A DNA stretch of 64,000 bases, from the NCBI RefSeq assembly GCF_047872805.1, contig NZ_JBLQUK010000001.1:124001-188000 (forward strand), read 5' to 3'. A model generated the notes under the pieces. It did no database searches. It was not told the origin of the DNA and saw only the letters and a program-made list of their open reading frames with translations. Made by a program: the position numbers and the translations under genes. Source of the DNA: Erythrobacter sp047872805. Its GTDB lineage: Bacteria > Pseudomonadota > Alphaproteobacteria > Sphingomonadales > Sphingomonadaceae. Position 1 is the stretch's first letter; every line of letters starts with the position of its first letter. Of the stretch, positions 8,908 through 17,784 are shown one piece after another.

Positions 8908-10113
8908 ATGCTGACCGACACACTGATCGAAGCCGCGCGCGCGCTGGCACCCGAAACCATCGCGCTGCGCCGCGCGATCCATGCAGAACCCGAATTGGGC
9001 CTGCATTGCCCGTTGACCATGACCAAGGTGCGCGATGCTTTGGTCGACCTGCCTCTCGCATGGCGGACCGGGCCTTCGACCACAGGCGCGGTGGCAACCC
9101 TTACCGGCGCGAAAGCGGGAGAGAATAGCCCGCGCGTGCTCCTGCGCGGAGATATGGACGCGCTGCCGATGGATGAGAAAACCGGGCTGGAATTCGCCTC
9201 GACCATCCCAGGCCGCATGCATGCCTGCGGGCATGACACGCATACGGCGATGCTGGCTGGAGCCGCTCGGGTCTTGGCCGAGAGGCGCGAGACGCTGGCC
9301 GGAACGGTCGATTTCATGTTTCAGCCCGGCGAAGAAGGCCATCACGGCGCGCGCTTCATGCTCGATGACGGGCTGATCGACCCGCTGCCCGACGCCGCCT
9401 TTGCCCTGCATATCATGCCCAACGCCAAATTTGGCGTGCTGGCCGGGCGCGCGGGCGCCTTGATGGCCGCGGCAGACCAGTTCACTATCACGGTCAAGGG
9501 AAAAGGCGGGCACGCATCAATGCCGCATGATTGCGCCGATCCGGTGCCGGCGGCTGCCGCAATTGTCAGCGCGGTGCAGGCGATGGTAACCCGCCGGTTC
9601 AATGCCGCCAACGCGGTGGTGGTGACCGTGACCCGGCTGCAGGCAGGCACGGCGTTCAACGTCATCCCAGACGACGCCATCTTGCAAGGCACCATCCGGA
9701 CCTTGTCGCCGGAAAACCGGACAAAGGTGCATACGGCGCTGGCACAAACCGCCACAGACACCGCTCGCGCGCACGGCGTTGAGGCTGATTGTGAGATCGT
9801 TCAGGGTTTTCCCGTCACCATATGTGATGAACGCGCGGTGCAGCTTGGTGCGAAAGTGGCGCGGGCGCTTAGCGGAGGTGACGGATGGCACGACCTTCCC
9901 GCACCGATCATGGGTGCAGAGGATTTCTCCTACCTTCTCGAAAAGGTGCCCGGCGCAATGTTTTTCCTCGGCGTGGCTCCAGAAGGTGACAATTGGAGCC
10001 AATGCTGTGCCATACATTCGCCGCGCATGCATGTCGATGAAGCCGCGTTGCCGCGCGGTGTCGCGATGCTCGCAGGATGTGCGCTTGAATTCATCGCCAA
10101 CGGGTTTGAGTAA
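8908..10113 (+). CDS. M20 family amidohydrolase (hippurate hydrolase/aminoacylase type)
   Basis: A 401-aa zinc amidohydrolase of the M20D group, which cleaves N-acyl amino acids or similar amides. Visible metal and catalytic segments are MHACGHDTHTAML, FMFQPGEEGHHGARFML with the catalytic Glu pair, FALHIMPN, and GAEDFSYLLEKVPGAMFFLG near the C-terminus. The dimerisation domain sits between about residues 185 and 300 (FTITVKGKGGHASMP). No signal peptide, so cytoplasmic. The next gene on the same strand is a LacI-type regulator 162 bp downstream. Substrate not determinable from sequence. Confidence 0.92.
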   Translation: MLTDTLIEAARALAPETIALRRAIHAEPELGLHCPLTMTKVRDALVDLPLAWRTGPSTTGAVATLTGAKAGENSPRVLLRGDMDALPMDEKTGLEFASTIPGRMHACGHDTHTAMLAGAARVLAERRETLAGTVDFMFQPGEEGHHGARFMLDDGLIDPLPDAAFALHIMPNAKFGVLAGRAGALMAAADQFTITVKGKGGHASMPHDCADPVPAAAAIVSAVQAMVTRRFNAANAVVVTVTRLQAGTAFNVIPDDAILQGTIRTLSPENRTKVHTALAQTATDTARAHGVEADCEIVQGFPVTICDERAVQLGAKVARALSGGDGWHDLPAPIMGAEDFSYLLEKVPGAMFFLGVAPEGDNWSQCCAIHSPRMHVDEAALPRGVAMLAGCALEFIANGFE

Positions 10114-10184
10114 TCACCCCTCTGCTTGCGCTTTTCCTGCGCACCGATCAATGTGAACGATCCTACAGACGCGTAGCTCCGTCA

Positions 10185-10198
10185 GCTTTCTTGAAAGC
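10185..10198. promoter_or_regulatory. Short inverted repeat upstream of the LacI-type gene
   Basis: GCTTTC-TT-GAAAGC, a 6-bp inverted repeat with a 2-bp centre, 78 bp before the TTG start of the LacI-family gene. It could be an autoregulatory operator, but classical LacI-family operators have a central CG that this one lacks, so support is weak. Confidence 0.25.
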
Positions 10199-10275
10199 GC
10201 AACGCGAATGCCTCAGGATGCTCCGACGAGGGGTTGCTATAGTGCGCTAGACCGAGCGCAAAGGAGAGGCTTGCG

Positions 10276-11358
10276 TTGGCCCGCAGCAGCACAACGATCG
10301 TAGATGTCGCAAACGCAGCCGGGGTGTCGCGCCAGACCGTTTCGCGCGTCATCAATCAGAAAACCAATGTGAGCGCCGACGCGCGCGAGCGGGTCGAGGC
10401 CGCGATCGACGCATTGGGTTATGTCCCCAACCTTGCTGCGCGCCGGATGGGTGGTGCCCGCAGCTACACCCTGCTGGCGCTGATCGAACGCGGAGCGGCG
10501 CGCGCGGCGGGCGGCCATCTGCCGCTTGGCGAAATGCTGCTTGCCGGGATCGAGACCTGTTCGAAACAGGGGTATCACCTGCTGTTCGAACAATTGGAGA
10601 CAGGCACAGCGGGTGCGGGGAGCAATCCAGAACTGGCGCGCCGATTGGCCGCGGTGCTGGGTTCAGTCCAGCCTGACGGCGTGATTGTCATGCCGCCGCT
10701 CGATGAAAGTATCGCAGTTTTCAGCGCGCTTGAAAAACGGGGAGTGGCCAGCGCCTGTCTTGGCGAACGTCTTGAAAAAGGTCGTAAAGTCCCCGGTCTT
10801 GACGAGACAATCTTTGGCGAGGCCGCGGCGCAGCGATTGGTTGATCTCGGCCACCGACAGGTCGGATTTGTCGCTGGTGTAACCGAGCCCGAACGGTCGC
10901 TGCGCCGACTCGAGGGGTATCGCAATGCGCTGGCACGGGCGGGCAGCCGGGCGCACCGGCACTTCGTCGCAAAGGGCGCGCAGGATTACGTCGCAGCCTT
11001 AAAACTGGCTCGCGGGTGGCTCATGCCGACTATCCGCCCTACCGCGATCATTGCCGAAACTCCCGAGGTCGCGCTCGCGTTTCTGCAGGTGGCAGGCGAA
11101 TTGAAAATCGCTGTGCCGCGCGAATTGTCGATTCTATCACTTACTGACAATTCCTCGCTCGACCGCGCTGTACCGCCAGTATCGGCGCTGTTTCAACCCT
11201 ATGGCGCGATGTTCGCCCGCGCCTGCGCCGCGCTGATGAACGCAAGTGCCGGGGCAGGGGCTGCGCCGGCCGCAACCGAGGTGGCCGCCGGGAATGTGCC
11301 GGGCAAGTTTGAATTTGCTGACCGCAAGAGCCTGGCCAAAGCCCCTCGCGCGGTGTGA
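10276..11358 (+). CDS. LacI-family transcriptional regulator
   Basis: A 360-aa repressor-type regulator. The N-terminal LacI HTH and hinge helix are textbook: TIVDVANAAGVSRQTVSRVIN followed by ALGYVPNLAARRM (residues 6-60). A periplasmic-binding-protein-like effector domain spans about 65-330, with DGVIVMPPLD and LGHRQVGFVAG. Start is TTG at 10276, justified by a strong Shine-Dalgarno (AAGGAGAGG, 10260-10268) 7 bp upstream and by the HTH beginning immediately. The effector is unknown; no sugar gene is adjacent, so the target operon is probably elsewhere. A proline/alanine-rich C-terminal tail is not conserved. Confidence 0.92.
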   Translation: MARSSTTIVDVANAAGVSRQTVSRVINQKTNVSADARERVEAAIDALGYVPNLAARRMGGARSYTLLALIERGAARAAGGHLPLGEMLLAGIETCSKQGYHLLFEQLETGTAGAGSNPELARRLAAVLGSVQPDGVIVMPPLDESIAVFSALEKRGVASACLGERLEKGRKVPGLDETIFGEAAAQRLVDLGHRQVGFVAGVTEPERSLRRLEGYRNALARAGSRAHRHFVAKGAQDYVAALKLARGWLMPTIRPTAIIAETPEVALAFLQVAGELKIAVPRELSILSLTDNSSLDRAVPPVSALFQPYGAMFARACAALMNASAGAGAAPAATEVAAGNVPGKFEFADRKSLAKAPRAV

Positions 11359-11463
11359 CGCAACGCCTTGACACCGCGTAAATACTTGTAACCACTGGGC
11401 GCCAAAGCTGGTTGCACTGAAGCAGCTATGCGATCATCCTTGGCAATCGAGGATCCACAAGAG

Positions 11464-12768
11464 ATGTTCAAAGAAGCCAGAGCCCTGCCCCTCGCCTGTC
11501 TTTGTGCGGTTGGCGCTATTGCGCCAGCGTCTGCGTCTGCAAACGAGGCAGACAATGTTACCTATGTCGTCGCTCCCGGCGATACGCTTTATGGCATTGC
11601 CGGGCGGTATCTCGTGACCACCCAGGCCGCCCGGCAAATTCAGCGTATTAATAAGGTGCGCAACCCGCGCCGGCTGAACATCGACCGGACATTGATTATT
11701 CCGCGCCAATTGCTTCGCCATAACCCGGCAGAATTGCGTGTTGCCGCTTTTTCAGGGCCGGTGCGGATCGCCGGAAATGCCCCAACCGTAGGCACAGCGC
11801 TGCGCGAGGGACAGACCATCGAAACCGGACCCAACGGGTTTATCAGTTTCAGCAGCCAGTTTGGCGGGCGCATCTCGCTGCCTTCCAACACCAGCGCACG
11901 GCTGATCAAGGCGCGGCGCTATGTTCTGGGCAACACGCTGGACGTAGACTTTGCGGTTTCGCGCGGACGAGCCAATGCCATTTCCCCCACACTGGAAGGG
12001 CAGGACCGGCTCAGGATGCGAACACCTTTGGCGGTCACAGCGGTCCGCGGGACCGAGTTTCGCGTCGCCTATGATGCGCAAGTGGGCGAATTCAGCCTAA
12101 CCGAAGTGACCGAAGGTGAGGTCCGCGTTGCGGCCGCAGGTCAGGAACGGGCCGCCCCAGCCGGCTTCGGCGTTTCGAGCACCCCATCCGGAGTCAGCGA
12201 GCCCGAAGAATTGCTGCCCGCCCCTGCGGTCCTCAATCCCGGTGCGGTCCAGACCGGGGCAGACCTTGAATTTGCGCTCGAACCGGTTGGCGGAGCGGTC
12301 GGATATCGGGTTCAACTTGCGCGCGATGCAGGGTTCATTGATGTCATTTCCGAGCAGGTTGAAAGCGATGAAAGTGTGGTGCTCCCCGGCATTGCAAACG
12401 GCCGGTTTTTTGTGCGTGCCCAGCCAATCGCGGCCAGTGGACTGGAAGGCAAATCGCAAAGTTATTCGTTCATTCGTAAGCGGTTGGGGGTAAGCGGCAC
12501 CGCAGTCGAGGCACCAGATTACAACGGCTTCAATTTTGCCTGGGTCCCCGAAGGCGGCGAGCATGCGACATTCGCCTTTCAATTGTGGTCAGAGGACGAT
12601 CCCCAGAGATTGCTGGTGGACGAAATGGGTCTCACGATGACAAAAGTGACGTTGACTGATTTGCCTCCGGGAAAATATGTGTGGCGGGTGGCGGCGGTCG
12701 AAGCCGGTTTGGATCAGGGTTTCCTGAAGGTCTGGGCCGCACCGCAATCCTTGATTGTTGCGGAATGA
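11464..12768 (+). CDS. Exported LysM-FecR domain protein
   Basis: A 434-aa periplasmic protein. A signal peptide (ALPLACLCAVGAIAPASASA) is followed by a LysM peptidoglycan-binding module (about residues 30-80, YVVAPGDTLYGIAGRYLVT). A FecR-type beta domain follows (about 100-250; GPNGFISFSSQFGGRISLPS and TAVRGTEFRVAYD), then a repeated beta-sandwich C-terminal half. I use ATG 11464, which puts the signal peptide at the start; an ATG at 11428 is also in frame. The gene is 27 bp from a CHASE2 histidine kinase, and this pairing suggests it delivers or modulates the periplasmic input to that kinase. FecR in iron signalling contacts an anti-sigma partner; none is present here. Confidence 0.88.
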   Translation: MFKEARALPLACLCAVGAIAPASASANEADNVTYVVAPGDTLYGIAGRYLVTTQAARQIQRINKVRNPRRLNIDRTLIIPRQLLRHNPAELRVAAFSGPVRIAGNAPTVGTALREGQTIETGPNGFISFSSQFGGRISLPSNTSARLIKARRYVLGNTLDVDFAVSRGRANAISPTLEGQDRLRMRTPLAVTAVRGTEFRVAYDAQVGEFSLTEVTEGEVRVAAAGQERAAPAGFGVSSTPSGVSEPEELLPAPAVLNPGAVQTGADLEFALEPVGGAVGYRVQLARDAGFIDVISEQVESDESVVLPGIANGRFFVRAQPIAASGLEGKSQSYSFIRKRLGVSGTAVEAPDYNGFNFAWVPEGGEHATFAFQLWSEDDPQRLLVDEMGLTMTKVTLTDLPPGKYVWRVAAVEAGLDQGFLKVWAAPQSLIVAE

Positions 12769-12795
12769 TGCGCGCCGGATGATGGCGATCCAGCG

Positions 12796-14991
12796 ATGAA
12801 GATGAGGCGATTGCTTTCCGAATGGGCCGGTCTGTTCGCGCTTTCGATCCTTGGCGCGGTGGCTTTGCAATCGAGCGGAATAACCCAGCGGATCGACAAC
12901 CAGCTGCTCGACAAACTTGCGCCACTCGCGCGCGCACCGATGCCAAACGATATTGCACTGATCGTGATTGACGACCGCAGCCTTGCGGAAATCGGAGCCT
13001 GGCCTTGGCCGCGCCGTCATCACGCACAATTGCTGGACCGGCTCGATGCGGCAGAGGCGCGGGTCGTCGTGCTCGATGTTCTGTTCCTCGAACCCGGCTC
13101 CCGCAAAGATGACGCCGCGCTTGAAAGCGCTATGCAAAAAGCCGGCAACGTGCTGTTGCCGCATACATTCACGGCCCGCACCAATTCGGTCGCGGGGATT
13201 GATCCGCTTTATCCTCTGCCGCAATTCGTTGCAGCAGCAGCTGGCACCGGCCACGTTGTGGCAGAGCCCGATGGCGATGGAATCCTGCGGCGCTTCGATC
13301 TCGTTTTCGCCACCGACAAGGGGGAGTTCGAGCACCTTGCGCTAAAGGCTTTGGCCCAAATGGGCGACAGTGCGGAGGGCCGAACGGAACGCAAGTCCGC
13401 GCTTATCCCGTTTCATTCGGAAGGGTCCATCGCCAAACATTCCGCCAGCGACGTGATATCAGGCGCGGTTTTACCTGAATTTTTTGCCGGCAAGACCGTG
13501 TTGATCGGAGCCACCGCCCAAGGACTTGGCGATAGATATTCGGTCGCCGCGGGGGATGTCACGTTGATGACCGGGGTTGAAACGCAGGCCAATTTGTTGA
13601 GTGCGCTGATGACCAATTCCGCGATCGATCCATTGGACGCGCTTTGGCAAAATACACTAGCGACAGTGGCTCTCATCGCCTTGTTCGCATCATTCTGGTA
13701 TCTGGCCCCGCGGTACGGCCTGTATGCCGCGCTTGTCCTGATCGTCATGCTGTTGGCGATTAGCGCTGCTTTGCTGGTGTGGGCCCGTATCTGGCTGCCT
13801 GCTGCCCCGGCAATCATCATGATTGTGCTTGCCTATCCGCTATGGAGTTGGCGGAGGCTTGGCCATGTCAGCCGCTATCTTGATTCTGAGGCGCTGCGCA
13901 TGATGGGCAGTTCAGCGGCGCCAGAGGGCCATCGCGGCATGGAATATCTGGCCCGACAGGTTCAACGGATCAGCGGACTGATTCACGCGGTGGAGGATTC
14001 GCTTGCCCATATCCGGCAGGTGATTGAGGCCGCTCCTGATGCAATGATCGTGCTGGACGATCAGGGCAGAGTGCAGATGCTCAATGAAAGGGCTGAGCAA
14101 TTGTTTCCCAGCTGGCAAAGCCAGGGCGAACAAACGCTGGCGGAATTGTTCCTGTTCGCCCGCGCCTCGGTCCACAATGAGGGCAGCGAATTGACAACCG
14201 ACGATGGGCGAACGTTCCTGATCGCCCGTTCGCATCTTGACGCAGGCTCGCCTCAACCGTCTGAGCGCGGTCTGGCAAGGGGTGCTTCAGCCCAAAACAT
14301 TCTTGCGCTGCGCGAGATCTCCGAACTTCGGCGGCTCGATCAGGAACGCGGGCAGATGCTCGAATTCCTTTCGCACGATATGCGCACCCCGCAGGTTGCC
14401 ATTATCGGCCTTGCTCGAAGATCTGCTGGGATGCGGGAAAGCCATGACACGATGGAACGGATCAGGACGCAGGCCGAACGGACTTTGAAATTGGCAGATG
14501 ATTTTGTGCAACTGGCGCGATTGGAGGTTTCGCAGCTGCATTTCGAAGACAGCGATATCGGAGCCTTGATCGAGGAGGCCTGCGACCGCGCGTACGTCCT
14601 GGCGGCGGCAAAGCGCATCCGGATAGAGCAGCACCTGCCTGCCGAACCTCGCTTTGCTGATGTCGATGCCTCGTTAATTGCCCGAATGCTGGACAATCTG
14701 ATCGGCAATGCAGTCAAATATTCGCCCGAGAACACAGTCGTCGATGTCAGCTTGGGCGCTTCTAATCGCGGTGACTTGCAAATCAGCGTTGCGGATCAGG
14801 GCGCGGGACTTCCCGAAGTCCGCATCAAAGATCCCTTTGCCCGGTTCGGCGCGCATTCAAGCGATGCCGGGCCCAGCGCAGGACTGGGGCTGGCATTAGT
14901 GAAAAAGGTTGTCGATGCGCATGGCGGCATGATCGAAGTTGCTTCGCGCAAAGGCGCAGGAACACGCTTCACAATCAATCTGAGGTCGTGA
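12796..14991 (+). CDS. CHASE2-domain sensor histidine kinase
   Basis: A 731-aa membrane histidine kinase. Order: TM1 (about 10-27), periplasmic CHASE2 domain (about 30-275, with IDNQLLDKLAPLARAP, IALIVIDDRSLAEIGAWPWPR and AGKTVLIGATAQGLGD-type segments), three closely spaced TM helices (about 285-355), a PAS-like segment (APDAMIVLDDQGRVQMLN), then HisKA with FLSHDMRTPQ (His527). The ATPase domain has N-box DNLIGNAVKYSP, G1 DQGAGLP and G2 GLGLALVKKVVDAHGG. The likely partner is the response regulator encoded convergently at 15562-16275. The H-box reads SHDMRTPQ rather than the usual SHELRTPL. Ligand unknown; the adjacent LysM-FecR protein suggests a cell-wall cue. Confidence 0.93.
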   Translation: MKMRRLLSEWAGLFALSILGAVALQSSGITQRIDNQLLDKLAPLARAPMPNDIALIVIDDRSLAEIGAWPWPRRHHAQLLDRLDAAEARVVVLDVLFLEPGSRKDDAALESAMQKAGNVLLPHTFTARTNSVAGIDPLYPLPQFVAAAAGTGHVVAEPDGDGILRRFDLVFATDKGEFEHLALKALAQMGDSAEGRTERKSALIPFHSEGSIAKHSASDVISGAVLPEFFAGKTVLIGATAQGLGDRYSVAAGDVTLMTGVETQANLLSALMTNSAIDPLDALWQNTLATVALIALFASFWYLAPRYGLYAALVLIVMLLAISAALLVWARIWLPAAPAIIMIVLAYPLWSWRRLGHVSRYLDSEALRMMGSSAAPEGHRGMEYLARQVQRISGLIHAVEDSLAHIRQVIEAAPDAMIVLDDQGRVQMLNERAEQLFPSWQSQGEQTLAELFLFARASVHNEGSELTTDDGRTFLIARSHLDAGSPQPSERGLARGASAQNILALREISELRRLDQERGQMLEFLSHDMRTPQVAIIGLARRSAGMRESHDTMERIRTQAERTLKLADDFVQLARLEVSQLHFEDSDIGALIEEACDRAYVLAAAKRIRIEQHLPAEPRFADVDASLIARMLDNLIGNAVKYSPENTVVDVSLGASNRGDLQISVADQGAGLPEVRIKDPFARFGAHSSDAGPSAGLGLALVKKVVDAHGGMIEVASRKGAGTRFTINLRS

Positions 14992-15010
14992 TCGGCGCTG
15001 TCACGGCTGG

Positions 15011-15565
15011 TTACCGGCGCGCAGCGAGATCGGCGACCAGTTTTACTGCTAACTCGCGAATCTTGTCCTCCCCGAATTCGCATTCGGTGGCAGCACCCTG
15101 GCCGCGATAAAGGGTTTGCCCAGTTGATCGGTCGATCAGCAATAACGTTCCGCGCAGTTGCTGCGCATCGCATTCATCAAACCTCTTTCTGGGCCGAGGT
15201 TCTGCGATCCATTCAGGCTGATTGGTTGGCACCTCTGTTGTCCCGCCCGCTTCGCGCAAGCCAATTTGAGCAGGACTAACGGAAACGGCGTAATCAGCGA
15301 TCAATCGTCCGTCTGGCGATATTTCCATACCACTGGTTTCAAGTGCCGCGATCAGCGCCTTTGCAAATTGATGGGTAAGCGGAGCGCTCCCATCATCGGG
15401 TAGCGTGATCGCAATCTGCGCTTCCGGTGCCAAACCATCGCTGGCGATGGAACGAACCGCTAGCGGGGAGGAAACCGAACAGGCGCACAATATTAGACCA
15501 AAGCCGCTCAGCATGCCCCATGCAGCAAGGGAGCGGCGAGTCCGCAATTTCCGCAATTGCGTCAT
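15011..15565 (-). CDS. Putative lipoprotein, unknown function
   Basis: A 184-aa protein with a basic N-terminus, hydrophobic core and lipobox-like LILCAC (about residues 24-29), so probably lipidated. The mature domain contains AQIAITLPDDGSAPLTHQFAKALIAALE and a C-terminal stretch about a recycled ID-x-STGQTLYRG motif typical of small periplasmic alpha/beta domains that collect secondary arguments of a sensor. I do not recognise the family. Its ATG overlaps the stop-proximal end of the response-regulator gene (ATGA; the regulator is upstream in transcription, the lipoprotein frame starts at 15565 where the regulator frame ends at 15562), so the two are translationally coupled and the lipoprotein likely belongs to the same sensing circuit. 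Confidence 0.7.
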   Translation of the reverse strand: MTQLRKLRTRRSLAAWGMLSGFGLILCACSVSSPLAVRSIASDGLAPEAQIAITLPDDGSAPLTHQFAKALIAALETSGMEISPDGRLIADYAVSVSPAQIGLREAGGTTEVPTNQPEWIAEPRPRKRFDECDAQQLRGTLLLIDRSTGQTLYRGQGAATECEFGEDKIRELAVKLVADLAARR

Positions 15566-16275
15566 TGGGCCTCGCCCGCTTCTGCCCTGCCATCGAGTGA
15601 GCGGTCCATCCGGTATCCAAATCCAAATACCGTCTGAATGGCAAAGCCGTGCTGGGGTCGCAGCTCAAGCTTGGCACGTATTCTCGAAACATGCAGGTCG
15701 AGCGTGCGGCTTTCAACCTCCGGCACGCTGCCCCAGACCTCGCCAAAGATATAGGCTCGCGACAAAGGCCGATTGAGGTTGTCGAAGAACAGAATGGCCA
15801 GTTCGGCTTCCTTGTTCGTTAGGCTCAACACTTCGCCGTCGCGTGTGATCTGCTTGGTGACCCGGTCCACTTTATATGCGCCAAAACTGCCAAACCTTTG
15901 AGGACCGCCTGCATTTAGCCGCCGATGCGCCGCCTCGATCCGAGCGAGGATAACTTCCTCGCTTTCCGGTTTGACCACATAATCGACCGCTCCCGCCTCA
16001 AGCCCCGCGACAATATCGCTCTTGTCCGAACGGCTCGTCAATATGATGAATGCGGGTGGGGACTGCAGGCTGGAAGTTGCCCATTTAACCAGTTCCAGTC
16101 CCGTCCGCCCAGGCATGTTCCAGTCGACCAGCACCACATCGCAGGTTTCGCGTTTGAGGAATGTCGCAAGTTCGGTGCCCGACCGGAACCGCTCACACTG
16201 ATGGACAGTCGCGTCCAGAGCGGTGCCTAGCTGCTCGAGCAGTTCCGGGTCGTCATCTGCAATCGCAATTCTCAT
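15562..16275 (-). CDS. OmpR-family response regulator
   Basis: A 237-aa two-component regulator. The receiver domain (1-115) starts MRIAIADDDPELL, with phosphoacceptor Asp51 in VVLVDWNMPG and the conserved Thr/Lys positions in ILTSRSDKSD and YVVKPESEEV. The C-terminal winged helix (about 135-230) ends with SRTLDLHVSRIRAKL and GFGYRM. I use ATG 16275 because the domain begins there; an upstream in-frame extension has no conserved content. It is coupled to the downstream lipoprotein gene and converges on the CHASE2 kinase, its probable cognate kinase. The promoter lies in the 220 bp before the tRNA gene; I see no clear operator there. Confidence 0.93.
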   Translation of the reverse strand: MRIAIADDDPELLEQLGTALDATVHQCERFRSGTELATFLKRETCDVVLVDWNMPGRTGLELVKWATSSLQSPPAFIILTSRSDKSDIVAGLEAGAVDYVVKPESEEVILARIEAAHRRLNAGGPQRFGSFGAYKVDRVTKQITRDGEVLSLTNKEAELAILFFDNLNRPLSRAYIFGEVWGSVPEVESRTLDLHVSRIRAKLELRPQHGFAIQTVFGFGYRMDRSLDGRAEAGEAQ

Positions 16276-16497
16276 ATCCGCCCCGCTGTTCGATCCTGTC
16301 GCCGCAGCGACCTGCTCCACAGGCCAATTTGACGATGCTAAACGCCCGAAGCGTCGCAACGGCAAGAGGATGTGGCGGCAAAGCCGAGAAAATTACAAGA
16401 ATTTACGAATGTTAAGTTGAGCAAATCCGCCAAACACCGCCGACAAAGCAGTCAGACTGTCACCACACAACCCAGTAAGGCCCGCGATCGAAAAACA

Positions 16498-16574
<77 letters not shown>

Positions 16575-16699
16575 GTGTTGCGGAGTTTACCCTCGCGTTG
16601 GTCGCGGCGCTTAGCAAGAGTGCACTGCGGAAGCCAGCCGAATTATCCGCTATGGGATCGCTTCATGCTTAACGGACATCAACAGCGCGGCAAGGCACC

Positions 16700-16707
16700 T
16701 TAACCAT
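16700..16707 (+). promoter_or_regulatory. TTAACCAT, CtrA half-site match
   Basis: An exact match to the alphaproteobacterial CtrA half-site TTAACCAT, 31 bp before the ATG of the 133-aa hypothetical gene. One 8-mer match is weak evidence on its own. Confidence 0.25.
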
Positions 16708-16738
16708 TCGGCAAGAGCCGTGGCGTTATGCAGGTTCC

Positions 16739-17140
16739 ATGTCAGCGCTGCCTCCAAGTCAGATGCGCAAAATGCGCGATGTTGCGGCCCGTCCGGTCCA
16801 GCATGAGCCTGCGCTGATGCAGCGATGGGCCGATCTGCACACAAACGCAGCAAAGCTGGCGAGCGTTGCGGGGCTTAAACCCGAACCATTGGACGAAGAG
16901 CTTGCCGTGTTCCCTGCATTGCTCGGCGAGGCGGGCGAATGGCAGCGCGCAATGGCGAAGCAGGGGATCGAGGATATGGACGCCATGATGCGCCCCGGCC
17001 TTGCTGCGTTGGATAGGATGGCGGCGCGCGGCCTGGATGCCAGCGTCCCGGCGCTGGCGCTGTGGCGCGAATTCTTTCTGGCGCGCGAAGCGGTGCTGGC
17101 GTTGATCCCGGATGACGCAGAGCCTGCGGCAGCGGCCTGA
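16739..17140 (+). CDS. Hypothetical helical protein
   Basis: A 133-aa, mostly alpha-helical soluble protein without recognisable motif or signal peptide (MRKMRDVAARPVQHEPALM near the start; Ala/Met-rich helices; acidic end DDAEPAAAA). I do not recognise the family. ATG at 16739 is the first start after the tRNA region. The opposite frame over the same bases is also open but has a composition typical of a shadow. It precedes mmcB by 62 bp, but the SOS box between them suggests separate control. Confidence 0.6.
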   Translation: MSALPPSQMRKMRDVAARPVQHEPALMQRWADLHTNAAKLASVAGLKPEPLDEELAVFPALLGEAGEWQRAMAKQGIEDMDAMMRPGLAALDRMAARGLDASVPALALWREFFLAREAVLALIPDDAEPAAAA

Positions 17141-17175
17141 TCCCCAACCGGATCGGTTATACTGCACTTGACCTT

Positions 17176-17190
17176 GTTCGCGATCTGTTC
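17176..17190 (+). promoter_or_regulatory. LexA (SOS) box before mmcB
   Basis: GTTCGCGATCTGTTC fits the alphaproteobacterial LexA consensus GTTC-N7-GTTC exactly. It ends 12 bp before the mmcB ATG. In Caulobacter mmcB belongs to the LexA regulon, so site and gene agree. Confidence 0.82.
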
Positions 17191-17202
17191 CAGTCGTGGT
17201 GG

Positions 17203-17742
17203 ATGACCAACTCCGCCGTTCCTTTGCTTGATTCGTCTTCAGGCGCCGCTTTTTCGATGGCTTCTCCTACGGTGACTGCGGCTGATGTGGCGCGCGGGGT
17301 TATGCGATTGTTTGCGCGCAACGCGATCTGGTGCGCTGGCGAAGTGGCGCTGGCAAATGGTCGCCGCGCCGATCTCATGGGTATCGACGCAAAGGGCCAA
17401 ATCGTGATTGTCGAGATCAAGGTTTCGCGCGGCGATCTTTTGGGCGATGGCAAGTGGCCCGATTATCTCGAATTTTGCGATCGATTTTTTTGGGCATTGC
17501 CCCCGACGCTCGACCGTGCGCCGCTTGAAACAGGGGCGTTTCTACCGGAGCGCTGCGGGGTCATTGTCGCCGATGGCTACGACGGAGAGATCCTGCGCCA
17601 CGCCCCGCTCGAACCGGTTGCCGCACTGCGGCGCAAGGCACTGATTGAACGCTTGGCGCGGATCGCATTGCGCCGCCACACTCTGCTACTTGATCCGCAA
17701 TGCGACGCTGCGCCGGGTTCGGGCGCGGGAGGTGAGGAATAA
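17203..17742 (+). CDS. mmcB: MmcB-family DNA repair protein
   Basis: A 179-aa restriction-endonuclease-fold protein of the MmcB family (mitomycin C resistance; SOS-induced in Caulobacter). The nuclease-like core shows AGEVALANGRRADLMGID followed by IVIVEIKVSRGDLLGDGKW, i.e. the D...ExK arrangement of PD-(D/E)xK folds, then DYLEFCDRFFWALP. Start ATG 17203 sits just after the LexA box; a second ATG (MASPTV, about residue 19) is also possible. No other SOS gene is adjacent. The molecular activity of the family is not established; homology and control are well supported. Confidence 0.88.
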   Translation: MTNSAVPLLDSSSGAAFSMASPTVTAADVARGVMRLFARNAIWCAGEVALANGRRADLMGIDAKGQIVIVEIKVSRGDLLGDGKWPDYLEFCDRFFWALPPTLDRAPLETGAFLPERCGVIVADGYDGEILRHAPLEPVAALRRKALIERLARIALRRHTLLLDPQCDAAPGSGAGGEE

Positions 17743-17784
17743 ATCGCGCTGTTTAAGCGGGGTCATTTGCGCCATAGATTGGTG

